DNA of 64,000 nucleotides from Tolypothrix sp. PCC 7910. Lineage in GTDB: Bacteria; Cyanobacteriota; Cyanobacteriia; Cyanobacteriales; Nostocaceae. Position 1 is the stretch's first letter. Every line of letters starts with the position of its first letter. This document shows positions 26,686 through 35,256 of this stretch, piece after piece. The stretch is from positions 3,597,501 to 3,661,500 of the forward strand of contig NZ_CP050440.1 in assembly GCF_011769525.1 (NCBI RefSeq), given 5' to 3'. A program made the position numbers and the translations under genes. A model generated the notes under the pieces. The model was not told the origin of the DNA. It did not search any database and saw only the letters and a program-made list of their open reading frames with translations.

Positions 26686-27372
26686 AAGATTTTTGTTGTT
26701 TCAAATACATCTGATTACTAGTTCAAAAACATCAGATACTGGTAGATTAATTAATATCCCAATGTGGCGCATAAAAAATTTAAATATCAATCAAATCCAC
26801 ATAATATCTTCGTAATTTTACAGTAGACGGCAAGATTACTATTACTGTAAACTCTTTATTAAGAGCGCATTCTATATCGAGGGTAGATGATTAGCTAGTT
26901 ACAGATTTGCTACTTCTGGTTTCCATGATTTATGGAGCATGAGTACCATAAATACTGTATAGTGTGACAAGTTAAAAGATATACCCTAATTTACTGTTGA
27001 AAAAATATTTCCAAATAAGAGCAATCTTGGAATTATTTTTAACCTTGTTCTTAAAAACTGCTAATTATTTCTGAATTTAGATTTCTATAGGGTGCAAATA
27101 AAACTTGGGTTAGATATTCCTTTGCTTAATTAGAGTTTAAGGTTTATCCAAAAAAATCAACAAGACTAACTAAACTATATGGGGTTCCTTCTGCCACTTA
27201 TAGAAATTTGTTTTGTTTGTAATTCAATAAATTGTGATTTGAATTACAGTGTTTCAAGGTTATTGCCTAATTAGAATTTACACATAATCTTCTCTCTGCT
27301 TGTTGTTCTAAAGCAATTAGAATCGCCTTGTTAAAACCCTTGTTATTAACGTAACCGTTTGGAGAACTCACT
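26686..27372. other. Intergenic region with one inverted repeat
   Basis: 687 bp of AT-rich DNA with no credible gene. TTTACAGTA (26817-26825) and TACTGTAAA (26843-26851) form a 9-bp inverted repeat with a 17-nt spacer, which could be an operator or a hairpin. Nothing else stands out. Confidence 0.5.
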
Positions 27373-27699
27373 ATGTCTCTTATTAAAACAGGTATTAATT
27401 TAAGCTTCAGTTTAGTCAGTGGGTTCTTGCCAATGCTTTTTATATTAAATGAATCCAAACAAAAGCAGAAAATACACGATTATAGCCAATTAATCAGTGG
27501 TAGAGACTACGTGTTTGATACATTACACGGAGGCTTAGGAGGTTATATGACTGGAACAGGAAAAGGTATTAAACCCAGTGATTATATTCTTGTGCAATCT
27601 GGCTGTAAGCCATATCAATATCAAGTTGAAGAAATTGATTATTACTCAAATCCGTCTGATATGTGGATTGCTTTAGTGAAGCAAGTAAAATTTGACTAA
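27373..27699 (+). CDS. Small conserved-looking hypothetical protein
   Basis: A 108-residue protein that I do not recognise. GGAG sits 8 nt before the ATG and a strong hairpin follows the stop, so it is probably a real gene. The N-terminus is mildly hydrophobic (INLSFSLVSGFLPMLFIL) and might be a membrane anchor. The rest has a Gly-rich stretch (HGGLGGYMTGTGKGI, about 56-70) followed by SDYILVQSG and an acidic-aromatic segment VEEIDYYSNPSDMW. No catalytic signature is seen. Confidence 0.7.
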   Translation: MSLIKTGINLSFSLVSGFLPMLFILNESKQKQKIHDYSQLISGRDYVFDTLHGGLGGYMTGTGKGIKPSDYILVQSGCKPYQYQVEEIDYYSNPSDMWIALVKQVKFD

Positions 27700-27755
27700 G
27701 TAGCTATCATTTCCTGGTTAAAATTTGAGTGATGAGCATTTTTTAATAAAAGCAA

Positions 27756-27790
27756 AAGATACCCGAATTATTACCTAATTCGGGTATCTT
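27756..27790. terminator. Bidirectional hairpin terminator
   Basis: A perfect 15-bp stem, AAGATACCCGAATTA (27756-27770) and TAATTCGGGTATCTT (27776-27790), with the 5-nt loop TTACC. It lies between two convergent genes (ends at 27699 and 27809). T-rich sequence is present on both sides, so it can serve both. Confidence 0.85.
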
Positions 27791-27808
27791 GTTGATTATC
27801 AATAATTA

Positions 27809-29209
27809 TTAGAGATTAACAACAAAGTGGGCAATTAAGGTATTCCTTTCATAGGAAAGCAAATAAAGATGTACAAGATTGGGGTTATCTTTATCTAAAT
27901 GCATAATTGAACCATCCACTCCCAGTTGATGATGATTAATCCATCTATCTTGAGAATCTAGTAAATAACTAAAGAAGGGACTCTCATCTGGATGTTTTTT
28001 TTGTAAATCTTCGTAGCTTTGGAAAAAGGGAGGTACGCCAATGCCTAATGGCATAGATAAGCCTTTGGTATAATCCGATATTGCCAGCTTTGGCAAATCT
28101 TTGAGATTTACACCACCAATAAATAATCTATTTTTTTCACCTGTCTTGGTATCACTAAACAGTAACTCGATTTCTTGTAAATTTGACTCGCTACTAATCG
28201 GCTTAATATTCCGCAAGGTTGCTTTTTCAAATTTACCGATTCTCCAGTACTGGGTATTCCAAGATTGTTCTGGATCATAAAATCCTGGAGTACGGAAAGT
28301 AGCAAATTGAATTTCTTGCTGATTGCTATAAAAATCTCTCCAAGTAGTGAGGTTCTTTGTCAGTGTGGTGCGTACTTTTCTGCTCTGTTCTCCCGATGAT
28401 ATTATCTTTTCATCTAGTGGGAAATTAGTTAAGGCTACCTTTTCATCAATTACATTTCTCAGCAGATTATTCTTAATAATTGCACCGCTTGGTTCTTGCC
28501 AATGTTCTAATCTCCACCAATAATCCCAATAAGAAATTTTATTGGCATTTTCAAATATATTTTTATAATGCCCTATGGGAAAATCAAACCAACCTTGATA
28601 GTAAAGGGTTTTATTGCCATCCTCTTTAGTAAAAAGGGCAATCTCCCAAAAACCAGCATTTAAGCAATTGTTGGTTAACGCCACTTCAGTAATATTTTGC
28701 AACTCAAAACCATCACCACCGCTGATTTCAATATTTTCTGAGTTAGCAGTAAAAGTTACCTGTTGTCTGTTCCATTCACGCTCAATAAAAGTAATTAATG
28801 CTAAATCTTTATCTTTTTTGAGCCATTCTGGTGTCTTAGGTATTAAGAGTTTTAAGTCAATATTTTTGATGACTATCTTCGCTGTAGTTTTGTTAGTTGG
28901 TTCTAATACAAAATCGAAGTGAGTATCATCTTTCTTAATAAGAGTTAACTTGCGGTTAGAATATCTTTGATAGTTTTTGCTTAATAATGCTGGATTTGCA
29001 GGATACTCAACATTAGAAAATTCTTGAATTTTGACTGCCATTTTATTGGCAACTTTATATCTGTTGTAAAACCAGAAACTACCCAAACTTGTGAAAGTCA
29101 AAAAAAAGATTAAGCTAGTGAATACAATTCTTCTTTTGGTAACTCTTAAACTTAATCTACTCAGTAGGGGAATACTGGCATTGCTTTGCGTCTTGGAAGC
29201 GTTATCCAC
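27809..29209 (-). CDS. Hypothetical single-pass membrane protein
   Basis: A 466-residue protein that I do not recognise. The start is GTG at 29209, supported by GAGAGG 9 nt upstream. The N-terminal cytoplasmic part is Ser/Arg-rich, one membrane helix follows (IVFTSLIFFLTFTSLGSFWFY, about 29-49), and the rest is probably extracytoplasmic. That part is rich in Trp and aromatic residues (YWDYWWRLEHWQEPSG, YYQGWFDFPIGHYKN), which suggests a beta-rich ligand- or polysaccharide-facing domain, but no family motif is visible. It stands alone: convergent with the small gene at 27373 and 323 bp from tldD. Possible roles are envelope maintenance or binding; no function is assigned. Confidence 0.8.
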   Translation of the reverse strand: MDNASKTQSNASIPLLSRLSLRVTKRRIVFTSLIFFLTFTSLGSFWFYNRYKVANKMAVKIQEFSNVEYPANPALLSKNYQRYSNRKLTLIKKDDTHFDFVLEPTNKTTAKIVIKNIDLKLLIPKTPEWLKKDKDLALITFIEREWNRQQVTFTANSENIEISGGDGFELQNITEVALTNNCLNAGFWEIALFTKEDGNKTLYYQGWFDFPIGHYKNIFENANKISYWDYWWRLEHWQEPSGAIIKNNLLRNVIDEKVALTNFPLDEKIISSGEQSRKVRTTLTKNLTTWRDFYSNQQEIQFATFRTPGFYDPEQSWNTQYWRIGKFEKATLRNIKPISSESNLQEIELLFSDTKTGEKNRLFIGGVNLKDLPKLAISDYTKGLSMPLGIGVPPFFQSYEDLQKKHPDESPFFSYLLDSQDRWINHHQLGVDGSIMHLDKDNPNLVHLYLLSYERNTLIAHFVVNL

Positions 29210-29532
29210 GATGAAATACCTCTCAAGCTAAATCCTGTTTAACAGCAGAGTAAAAGCGTTTTGATTGCCAAATTCCCCTCTGCTAGCTGATGCCAATCAA
29301 AACTCAACAGGATTTACGCAAAGCATGACCAATGTCATGAAAATCATGCTCACTGTTCTTAATGGTACGAACAGCTAAAAATGAGATATGTTTGCCCTAT
29401 GCTTAAAAGCATAGCCTACAGCTTGCTAATTGGTGCAGGCAAATATGCTTGTAATTCATAATTTATAATTCGTAATTCGTAATTAAAAAGGTACATTTTA
29501 AACTGAATTATTAATTACAAATTATGAATTTT
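29210..29532. other. Intergenic region with TAATTCGTAATT repeats
   Basis: 323 bp without a gene. Around 29452-29525 there are repeated (T)AATTCGTAATT / AATTACAAATTATGAATT units in both orientations, a common Nostocales short repeat. No regulatory site could be assigned. Confidence 0.5.
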
Positions 29533-30960
29533 TTAAGCTTCACCGCCAACTACTACATCCCGAATTCGCAAACTTGGGCCACCACAACCTACAGGTAAGC
29601 CATTTTGTCCACCTTTACCACAACCACCAGATTCATCCCAGTAAAAGTCATTACCAATGGCTTCAATATCAGCTAAGGTTTGGAAAACGTTACCTGAAAG
29701 TGTGACATCACGCACAGGTTCAGCAATTTTGCCATTTCTAATCATCCATGCTTCGCCAGCGCTAAAGGTAAACATTTCGCCATTTGTCATTCCACCTAGC
29801 CAATTACGGGCATATACTCCTTCTTTAATGTGGCTAAATAAGTCTGCAACTGGTGTTTTACCCCGTTCAATCCAGGTGTTTGTCATCCGCACAATGGGCA
29901 TAAAGTGATAATTAAGACAACGTGCATTGCCTGTAGGTAATTCCTCTAATTTGCCTGCGGTTTCACGGGAATGTAACCTGCCTACCAAAACCCCATCTTT
30001 GATGAGTTGGGTAGTTGTGGCTGGTGTACCTTCATCATCGTAAAAATAGCTACCACGATGTCCTGGAGGCGCAGCACCATCAAAAATTTGCAGTTCTTCT
30101 GGGCCAAATCTCCGTCCGATGGTCATGACTTCCAATAAATCGGGGTTTTCGTAAGCCATATCTGCTTCCGAAAGATGACCAAAAGCTTCATGAACAAACA
30201 AACCAGTTAGTATGGGGTCAATGACTACAGTATAAGTATTGCCTTTAACTGACGGTAGAGCTAAAGCTGCGATCGCTCTTTGCGCTGCATTCTTAACTTG
30301 TGCGTCTAAATTGGTTAAGTCTTCATAGCCTTTACGAGAACCGGTAGTTTCCCTACCTGTTTGTACAGTTTCGCCGTTTCTAGCAGTTGCGGCGAAGCGC
30401 ATTTCCATATCTACCCAAGATTGCTCGATAAATGTACCTTCTGAGGTAGCCAGGATAATTTTTTGAGAACTATCACCGTAGCGTACTGAAGTAGTACTAA
30501 TTCGAGGATCAACACTTTTGAGTAACTCAGAATAGCGATCGCACAATTCTTTTTTCTGACTCAGAGAAATTTTCCGCGGATCTGTTCCTGTTAAGGGTAG
30601 GCTGCATATTGCTTGTACTGGCTCAATGGGGGCTAGTATGGTTTCTTCATCTCCCACCATTCGTGCAGCTGCGATCGCTTCTTCAATCCGTGCTGTAATT
30701 GTCGAAAGCTGATTAAAGCAGCTTAAACCCCACCCACCTTTATAACAAGCGCGAATATGTCCACCAATGGAGATACCCTCGCTCAGTGTTTCTACTTTAT
30801 CGCCACGTAATAAGATATCAGTACCTTCTGCTTCTTCCAGGCGGATCATCAAATAATCCACATAAGATGAGTAGCGGGCGATTAAGTCAGAAAGCAAATT
30901 TTGTGCATCAGCAAGTTTAGTCGGCATTTCCAGGTAGTAAGCATGACGAACTGCATTCAT
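29533..30960 (-). CDS. tldD: TldD/PmbA-family metalloprotease, TldD-like
   Basis: A 475-residue protein of the TldD/PmbA (U62) family. In E. coli, TldD and TldE form a zinc protease that trims microcin precursors and degrades CcdA; other bacteria use it for peptide maturation. The HEAFGH motif (HExxxH; about residues 257-262, in LFVHEAFGHLSEAD) marks the catalytic TldD subunit rather than the inactive PmbA/TldE. The C-terminal GGCGKGGQNGLPVGCGGPSLRI is typical of the family. An internal ATG (30927, MPTKLADAQ) is a possible start. No pmbA gene is adjacent, so the partner must be elsewhere. Confidence 0.92.
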   Translation of the reverse strand: MNAVRHAYYLEMPTKLADAQNLLSDLIARYSSYVDYLMIRLEEAEGTDILLRGDKVETLSEGISIGGHIRACYKGGWGLSCFNQLSTITARIEEAIAAARMVGDEETILAPIEPVQAICSLPLTGTDPRKISLSQKKELCDRYSELLKSVDPRISTTSVRYGDSSQKIILATSEGTFIEQSWVDMEMRFAATARNGETVQTGRETTGSRKGYEDLTNLDAQVKNAAQRAIAALALPSVKGNTYTVVIDPILTGLFVHEAFGHLSEADMAYENPDLLEVMTIGRRFGPEELQIFDGAAPPGHRGSYFYDDEGTPATTTQLIKDGVLVGRLHSRETAGKLEELPTGNARCLNYHFMPIVRMTNTWIERGKTPVADLFSHIKEGVYARNWLGGMTNGEMFTFSAGEAWMIRNGKIAEPVRDVTLSGNVFQTLADIEAIGNDFYWDESGGCGKGGQNGLPVGCGGPSLRIRDVVVGGEA

Positions 30961-31001
30961 TTTCTAATTATTCGCGCAATTTCTGCTAGTGAGATCCAAA
31001 A

Positions 31002-31256
31002 TTAGTGGTTGTACAAAATTAAAATCTTGGATACACAGATACAAGCGTTATATTCACAGAATATGCTCAGGGAAAGAAGAATAAATTTAGCTTTAAGAAT
31101 GATCAGTTCTGGAATTATTTCTCGCAGCTTTTGTGTCAGAACTTCAATCGTAGAAGCTTCTGTGACTAATCCAGGCACATCATCACTAGTTGCAGCCCAG
31201 ACTTGTGCATCTTAGTCCCAAAATGCTTCTACCTTAAATGTGATTTGTGTCATCAT
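31002..31256 (-). pseudogene. Broken DUF1902-like gene
   Basis: The minus frame from ATG 31256 reads MMTQITFKVEAFWD, then TAA (31212-31214), then DAQVWAATSDDVPGLVTEA and an IPEL segment, and ends at a TAA at 31002. The reading is close to what I know of DUF1902 proteins (WD.EA.VW.A.S.DVPGL.TEA). One in-frame stop replaces a likely GAA, and the tail after IPEL turns into unrelated hydrophobic sequence. There is no Shine-Dalgarno sequence. DUF1902 proteins are small HicB-fold, antitoxin-like proteins; no toxin gene is next to it. The call rests on recall of the family pattern. Confidence 0.6.
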
Positions 31257-31310
31257 TGATTGTTAACAACTTATGTTTCAGTTTAAAACACAGCTAGTTG
31301 TCTGAGCTAG

Positions 31311-31742
31311 CTAGTCACAAACATACTTCTGGGCGACTTTCCAGTAGCGTGAGAAGCGCTTCAGGTCAATATAGCCGTCGTAATCAAAAAATGGTTCTAC
31401 CTCTAGCACTTCCATTGCTAAAGACGATTTCACTAACTTGCAGATATCAGCAAAGCGGGGACTGGGACTAGTGACTGTCACAACTAAATTGGCATTATGC
31501 TCTTGGGCGAAGGTTAAAATTTCTTGAGCCACGTTACCACGGCGAATTTCTACAGGTAACTCTAGCAAACATTCGTAGATAAAGGTGAGGCGTTTCAGAC
31601 TCAGTTGCCATTCTTCTATTAAAGCGTCGTCCCAAACCCAAATAGCTGGCACATCCGGGTATTTTTGTAGTGCAGGATTGTAGGGACTGAGACAGTCTCC
31701 ATGCACCCAAACAATTGGTTTAATCTGTTGGTCATTTGTCAT
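31311..31742 (-). CDS. Photolyase-N-terminal-like small protein
   Basis: A 143-residue protein. The opening PIVWVHGDCLSPYNPALQKYPDVPAIWVWDDALI resembles the alpha/beta photolyase-cryptochrome N-terminal domain (compare WFRRDLRLHDNPAL...VFVLD in photolyases). EWQLSLKRLTFIYECLLEL, then RRGNVAQEILTFAQEHNANLVVT, follow the same domain order. There is no FAD-binding C-terminal half, so it cannot be a photolyase; it may bind an antenna chromophore or nothing at all. The ATG (31742) lies inside a run of TCATTTG heptamers. The family assignment is inference from pattern. The gene is probably conserved in cyanobacteria. Confidence 0.6.
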   Translation of the reverse strand: MTNDQQIKPIVWVHGDCLSPYNPALQKYPDVPAIWVWDDALIEEWQLSLKRLTFIYECLLELPVEIRRGNVAQEILTFAQEHNANLVVTVTSPSPRFADICKLVKSSLAMEVLEVEPFFDYDGYIDLKRFSRYWKVAQKYVCD

Positions 31743-31794
31743 TTGTCATTTGTCATTTGGTAATGGGTAATGGGTAATTGGTAATTGGTAATGG
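31732..31794. repeat. In-phase heptamer repeats at a gene start
   Basis: Nine consecutive heptamers: four TCATTTG (31732-31759), then five GTAATGG/GTAATTG (31760-31794). On the minus strand the first type reads CAAATGA, so each unit offers an ATG in a different frame; the ATG at 31742 opens the gene. Confidence 0.85.
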
Positions 31795-31847
31795 GAATTT
31801 CTGCCCTTGTCCCCAGTCCCCAGTCCCCAATCCCCAGTCCCAATCAT

Positions 31848-32108
31848 TTAACCACCGCTAACAGGGGGAATTAATACCACTTCATCACCATTTTGAAGAG
31901 GGGTATCTGGTTCCACAAATATAAGATTAATCCCATAGCGGGTGATATCTCGAAATTGCTTTAGTTCTGGACGTTCGCTAATTAAGCGATCGCATACTGC
32001 TTTCACAGGCGCACCGTTGGGCAATTCTAATACTAGTTCTGATGTCCCATACGCTTCTTGATAAGCAGCAAATAGCTTGACGGTTATACTGATAGAAGAA
32101 TTTGACAT
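31848..32108 (-). CDS. moaD: MoaD/ThiS-family sulfur carrier (molybdopterin synthase small subunit)
   Basis: An 86-residue beta-grasp protein ending in VVLIPPVSGG, the C-terminal Gly-Gly that is activated and thiocarboxylated to donate sulfur during molybdopterin synthesis. LFAAYQEAYGTSELVLELPNGAPVKAV and the NGDEV turn match the MoaD pattern. No moaE or other molybdenum cofactor gene is adjacent. A different ThiS/MoaD-like sulfur carrier role (for example beside threonine synthase, as in some cyanobacteria) cannot be excluded. Confidence 0.88.
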   Translation of the reverse strand: MSNSSISITVKLFAAYQEAYGTSELVLELPNGAPVKAVCDRLISERPELKQFRDITRYGINLIFVEPDTPLQNGDEVVLIPPVSGG

Positions 32109-32642
32109 AAATAAAAATTATTATTCCCTGCTATCACATTCAGGGATTATTTACCCAAAGCAACTTTTACCTATTAGGGTGATTGTGTTGGAGGTTACTG
32201 TAATTTAAAAACAAAAAATTTGCATAAAAATATAATACTACATACTTACGTAAAAATTTCAAATAATGAAGAACTAACCGCCGATAAACGCCGATAAATG
32301 CCGATAAGCGGGAGATAGCTCAGATGAGTATCTAAATATAACTGTAGGATTCGGGAGAATTAGATACTGCATTAGCTAAGTGTGTTGATACAATTTATCG
32401 AGTATCTGAAAAAATCTGATGTTATACCAATTTGAAAAAAGAATGCGACAGATACGCAGACCCAAAGCCTTGTCCTGCCTAGATTCTTAATTTTGAATTT
32501 TGAATTTTGAATTGGTATTAGAGCTATAAATGGGTTTTGCTAGTGACACAAAGCAGGATGCGTTAAGCATTTCGCCTAACGCATCGCTGATAATATAAAG
32601 ATGGTAGATAATTTATTTTTTGCTATTGCCTACACTAATATC
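32109..32642. other. Intergenic region with short repeats
   Basis: 534 bp with no supported gene. It contains the tandem decamer GCCGATAAAC/GCCGATAAAT/GCCGATAAGC (32280-32309) and TTTTGAA repeats near 32490. A 23-codon open stretch (about 32349-32419, DSGELDTALAKCVDTIYRV...) looks like a gene remnant but is too short to name. Confidence 0.5.
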
Positions 32643-33278
32643 TTAAAAAATCTGATCTAAGCGCTGGAAATCGCGTTGCACCTCATTCCACAAAGCTTTA
32701 TTGTTGGGGTCAGTTTTTAAAGCTTTTTTCAGATAAATTCTGGCCTTCAACACTTGATGTTGATCAATTAGCACTCTTCCCCAAAGTTGATAAGCTATCG
32801 CTTGCCACTGGCGAACTTCTGCATCGTCTGGTAAACGATCTGCCAAAGCTTCCGCAAGGGCGATCGCTTGGGGAAATCTTTTTTCTTTTAAAAAGCGCTG
32901 CAACTGCTCATAAGTCTTCCATTTAAGCCGCTGTTCTATAGCAGTGACGCTAGGTGGCTTTGGTGCAGCTGACGGCTTTGGTGTTCTTACCGAAGTTGCT
33001 GGTGCCTTCACTGTTTGCTGAGAAGTTGCCTTTGTTGCTTCACCCGCAGTTACTGGCGGCTGACGCGAATATTCGCCAGCTGTATCCTCTGGTATTACTA
33101 CCGTCAACAGGAATTTGTAAGCCTCGGTTAAGGCAATAAACTTTTCTTTAGCTTGGTTGTCATCTGGATTGATATCAGGATGATATTGCTGCGCCAATCG
33201 TCTGTAAGACGTTTTGATGTCGGCAAAAGAGGCTCCCGATCTTAAACCCAATACACGGTAGCAATCTCCAAGATCCAT
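32643..33278 (-). CDS. J-domain (DnaJ-like) protein with TPR-like C-terminus
   Basis: A 211-residue co-chaperone-like protein. The N-terminal J domain has the HPD tripeptide (H33-P-D, in RRLAQQYHPDINPD) that stimulates DnaK ATPase. There follows a Pro/Ala/Thr-rich linker (about 70-115) and a helical C-terminus (EQLQRFLKEKRFPQAIALAEALADRLPDDAEV, then LIDQHQVLKARIYLKKALKTDPNNKALW) that reads as TPR-like. It lacks the G/F and zinc-finger regions of true DnaJ, so it is a specialised type III J protein. It stands alone; its partner DnaK is not in the window. Confidence 0.9.
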   Translation of the reverse strand: MDLGDCYRVLGLRSGASFADIKTSYRRLAQQYHPDINPDDNQAKEKFIALTEAYKFLLTVVIPEDTAGEYSRQPPVTAGEATKATSQQTVKAPATSVRTPKPSAAPKPPSVTAIEQRLKWKTYEQLQRFLKEKRFPQAIALAEALADRLPDDAEVRQWQAIAYQLWGRVLIDQHQVLKARIYLKKALKTDPNNKALWNEVQRDFQRLDQIF

Positions 33279-33393
33279 CTTGAGCTATGAGCTAGCGAAT
33301 ATTCAGCTTAAAGCAGAAAGCTTTAAGTTGAGTTTTTAATAATAAAAAGTAATTTTCTAAGTGTAAGTTCAGTTTTAACAATTTGTCGTGGAT

Positions 33394-33470
33394 ATGGGGC
33401 ATGGGGCATTGGGCATTGGGAATTTGGTAATGGGTAATGGGTAATGGGTAATGGGTAATGGGTAATGGGT
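33394..33470. repeat. Eleven in-phase heptamer repeats
   Basis: Consecutive 7-mers: ATGGGGC twice, ATTGGGC, ATTGGGA, ATTTGGT, then AATGGGT six times, all in register. This is a classical cyanobacterial short tandemly repeated repetitive (STRR) sequence, placed between clpP and the J-domain gene. Confidence 0.9.
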
Positions 33471-33533
33471 AATAGTAATTTCTCCTTGTCCCCTCCCCTT
33501 CCTCTGCTCCCTGCTCCCTGCCCCCTGCCTCTA

Positions 33534-34127
33534 TTACGGACGTTCTTCAATCACACGGTCAATTAAACCGTATTCTTTCGCTTCTGCGGCAGACATGAAA
33601 AAGTCACGATCCATGTCTTTTTCAATTTTGGCTAGAGTTTGACCTGTGTTGTTGGCATAAATCTGATTGAGCTGGTTACGAATCCGCAGAATCTCTCTAG
33701 CTTCAATTTCGATATCGGTTGCTTGTCCACGGGTGCCACCAGAAGGTTGGTGAATCATAATCCGTGAATGAGGCAATGCCATGCGTTTGCCCTTGGTGCC
33801 AGCTGCCAACAGGAAAGAACCCATAGAAGCGGCTAAACCAACGCAAATTGTTACCACATCTGATTTGATGTGTTGCATGGTATCATATATCGCCAAGCCT
33901 GAGGTGACCATACCACCAGGGGAATTGATGTACAAGTAAATATCCTTACCTGGATCTTCGGAATCCAGGTATAGCATAACGGCAATAATTTGGTTGGCTA
34001 TTTCGTCATCAATGTCACGCCCCAAGAAAATAATTCTTTCCCGGTACAGGCGATCGTAGATACTGATCCAATCAGTAAATTGTCCGCCGGGCATCCGGTA
34101 AGGAACTTTAGGAACACCTATAGGCAT
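33534..34127 (-). CDS. clpP: ATP-dependent Clp protease proteolytic subunit
   Basis: A 197-residue serine peptidase of the Clp complex. Catalytic Ser is in [11 protein letters not shown] (about S101), His in [12 protein letters not shown] (about H126) and Asp in [12 protein letters not shown] (about 173-175), so it is an active subunit. It lies directly downstream of clpR, as in the cyanobacterial clpR-clpP3 operon; by context it is probably ClpP3, which assembles with ClpR into the mixed core used with ClpC. The 105-bp gap to clpR is filled with heptamer repeats. It starts at ATG 34127 ([15 protein letters not shown]). Confidence 0.95.
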   Translation of the reverse strand: MPIGVPKVPYRMPGGQFTDWISIYDRLYRERIIFLGRDIDDEIANQIIAVMLYLDSEDPGKDIYLYINSPGGMVTSGLAIYDTMQHIKSDVVTICVGLAASMGSFLLAAGTKGKRMALPHSRIMIHQPSGGTRGQATDIEIEAREILRIRNQLNQIYANNTGQTLAKIEKDMDRDFFMSAAEAKEYGLIDRVIEERP

Positions 34128-34158
34128 TTTCGCTACTCCGTTTGTAATTTAAGTACTT

Positions 34159-34231
34159 AGTCCAAAGTCCAAAGTCCAAAGTCAAATAAATAATGATGAT
34201 CTTTTGACAATTGACTCTTGACTCTTGACCC
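34159..34231. repeat. Heptamer repeats between clpR and clpP
   Basis: AGTCCAA three times and AGTCAAA (34159-34186), then TTGACAA, TTGACTC twice and TTGACCC (34204-34231), each set in phase. Two independent STRR arrays fill the intergenic space of one operon. Confidence 0.85.
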
Positions 34232-34232
34232 A

Positions 34233-34895
34233 TTAAAGAATGCTTGCAGGCAGAGGTGGATTTGCTAATTCTTCTTTTTCAAAGACTCGGTCAATCAATC
34301 CATATTCCTTGGCTTGATAGGGAGTCATGTAGAAGAGGCGATCCATATCTTTGGTAATTTTTTCTGGGGGTTGCCCGGTGGTGCGATGTATGATGTCAAC
34401 CATCGAAGCCTTATTTGCCAAAACTTCCTTCGCCCGGATTTGAATATCCGTTGCTTGTCCTTGGGCGTAGCTCTTGGGCTGATGCAGGATAATATTGGCG
34501 TTGGGTAAACTAGCGCGGCATCCTTTAGTACCGGCACCGAGTAGCATCGCTGCCATACCCATTGCGGAACCGATGCAAATAGTATGGATGGGTGGCTTGA
34601 TGTATTTCATGGTGTCATAGATGGCAAAGGCTTCGGTTTCAAAGCCAATGGGATCGCCACTATAACCGGATGTGCCGGTGGAGTTGATATAAATTTTAAT
34701 CGGCTTCTCTGGATCGTCGGACTGTAAATAAAGGAGTTGAGCGACGATCAATTCCGTGACAGCTGGCACCAGTGGCATCCCAAGATAGACAATTCGCTCC
34801 TTTAATAAGAGAGAGGGTAAATCTGGCGGCGGTGTCCGGTAAGAGTTATCGCCGTAATAGGGGGCTTGAACAGCCTTGATGGGGGAAATGTCCAT
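34233..34895 (-). CDS. clpR: ClpR, ClpP-like subunit without the catalytic serine
   Basis: A 220-residue ClpP paralogue. In the position of the catalytic serine the protein reads IGSAMGMAAMLL where ClpP has [11 protein letters not shown], so Ser is replaced by Gly. The His region (IILHQPKSYAQGQ) remains. This loss defines ClpR, a structural, inactive subunit of the cyanobacterial and plastid Clp core. The N-terminus is extended (MDISPIKAVQAPYYGDNSY) compared with ClpP, also typical. It is the first gene of the clpR-clpP pair. Confidence 0.93.
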   Translation of the reverse strand: MDISPIKAVQAPYYGDNSYRTPPPDLPSLLLKERIVYLGMPLVPAVTELIVAQLLYLQSDDPEKPIKIYINSTGTSGYSGDPIGFETEAFAIYDTMKYIKPPIHTICIGSAMGMAAMLLGAGTKGCRASLPNANIILHQPKSYAQGQATDIQIRAKEVLANKASMVDIIHRTTGQPPEKITKDMDRLFYMTPYQAKEYGLIDRVFEKEELANPPLPASIL

Positions 34896-35256
34896 AGCAA
34901 CTGAGCGCCTGAAATTATGCCGTTAACTGTAATACATACTAGCGCGATGCTAGCTATCTTCAAGGTGTGGATTTCTGGCTAATGGCTCAGGGGGCTGAGC
35001 ATCTGCCAATCCTTAGCTTCTAAGATATTCTGAATATAAGCTACTGCGATTTTAAGTTGCATATTTTTTCGTTAAGGTTGTCAAAAGTTAAGGGTGAAGA
35101 AACTTTAGACTTTGGACGGACGCGATTAATAGCGTCTCTCTGACTTTTGACGTTTCAAAACGTTACAGCTTATAAATCTATTTGTTTTCCGTAGCGCTAA
35201 TGTTACGCTTTGAAGTTATTTATAAATATCTGTATCCTAGCTAGGAACATTGAGTT
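34896..35256. other. Divergent promoter region (clpR / VWA genes)
   Basis: 361 bp between two divergent transcription units, so both promoters must lie here. No binding site or -35/-10 pair could be assigned with confidence. Confidence 0.5.

Noticed and set aside
31009-31215. A 68-codon plus-strand frame starting with TTG.
   Set aside because: It is the reverse of the broken DUF1902-like gene, and has no ribosome-binding site.
32349-32419. A 23-codon open stretch with a protein-like look (DSGELDTALAKCVDTIYRV).
   Set aside because: Directly follows a stop codon, has no start and is too short to name; kept only as a possible gene remnant.
33323-33550. A 75-codon minus frame between clpP and the J-domain gene.
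   Set aside because: It is mostly heptamer repeats, producing a periodic low-complexity peptide.
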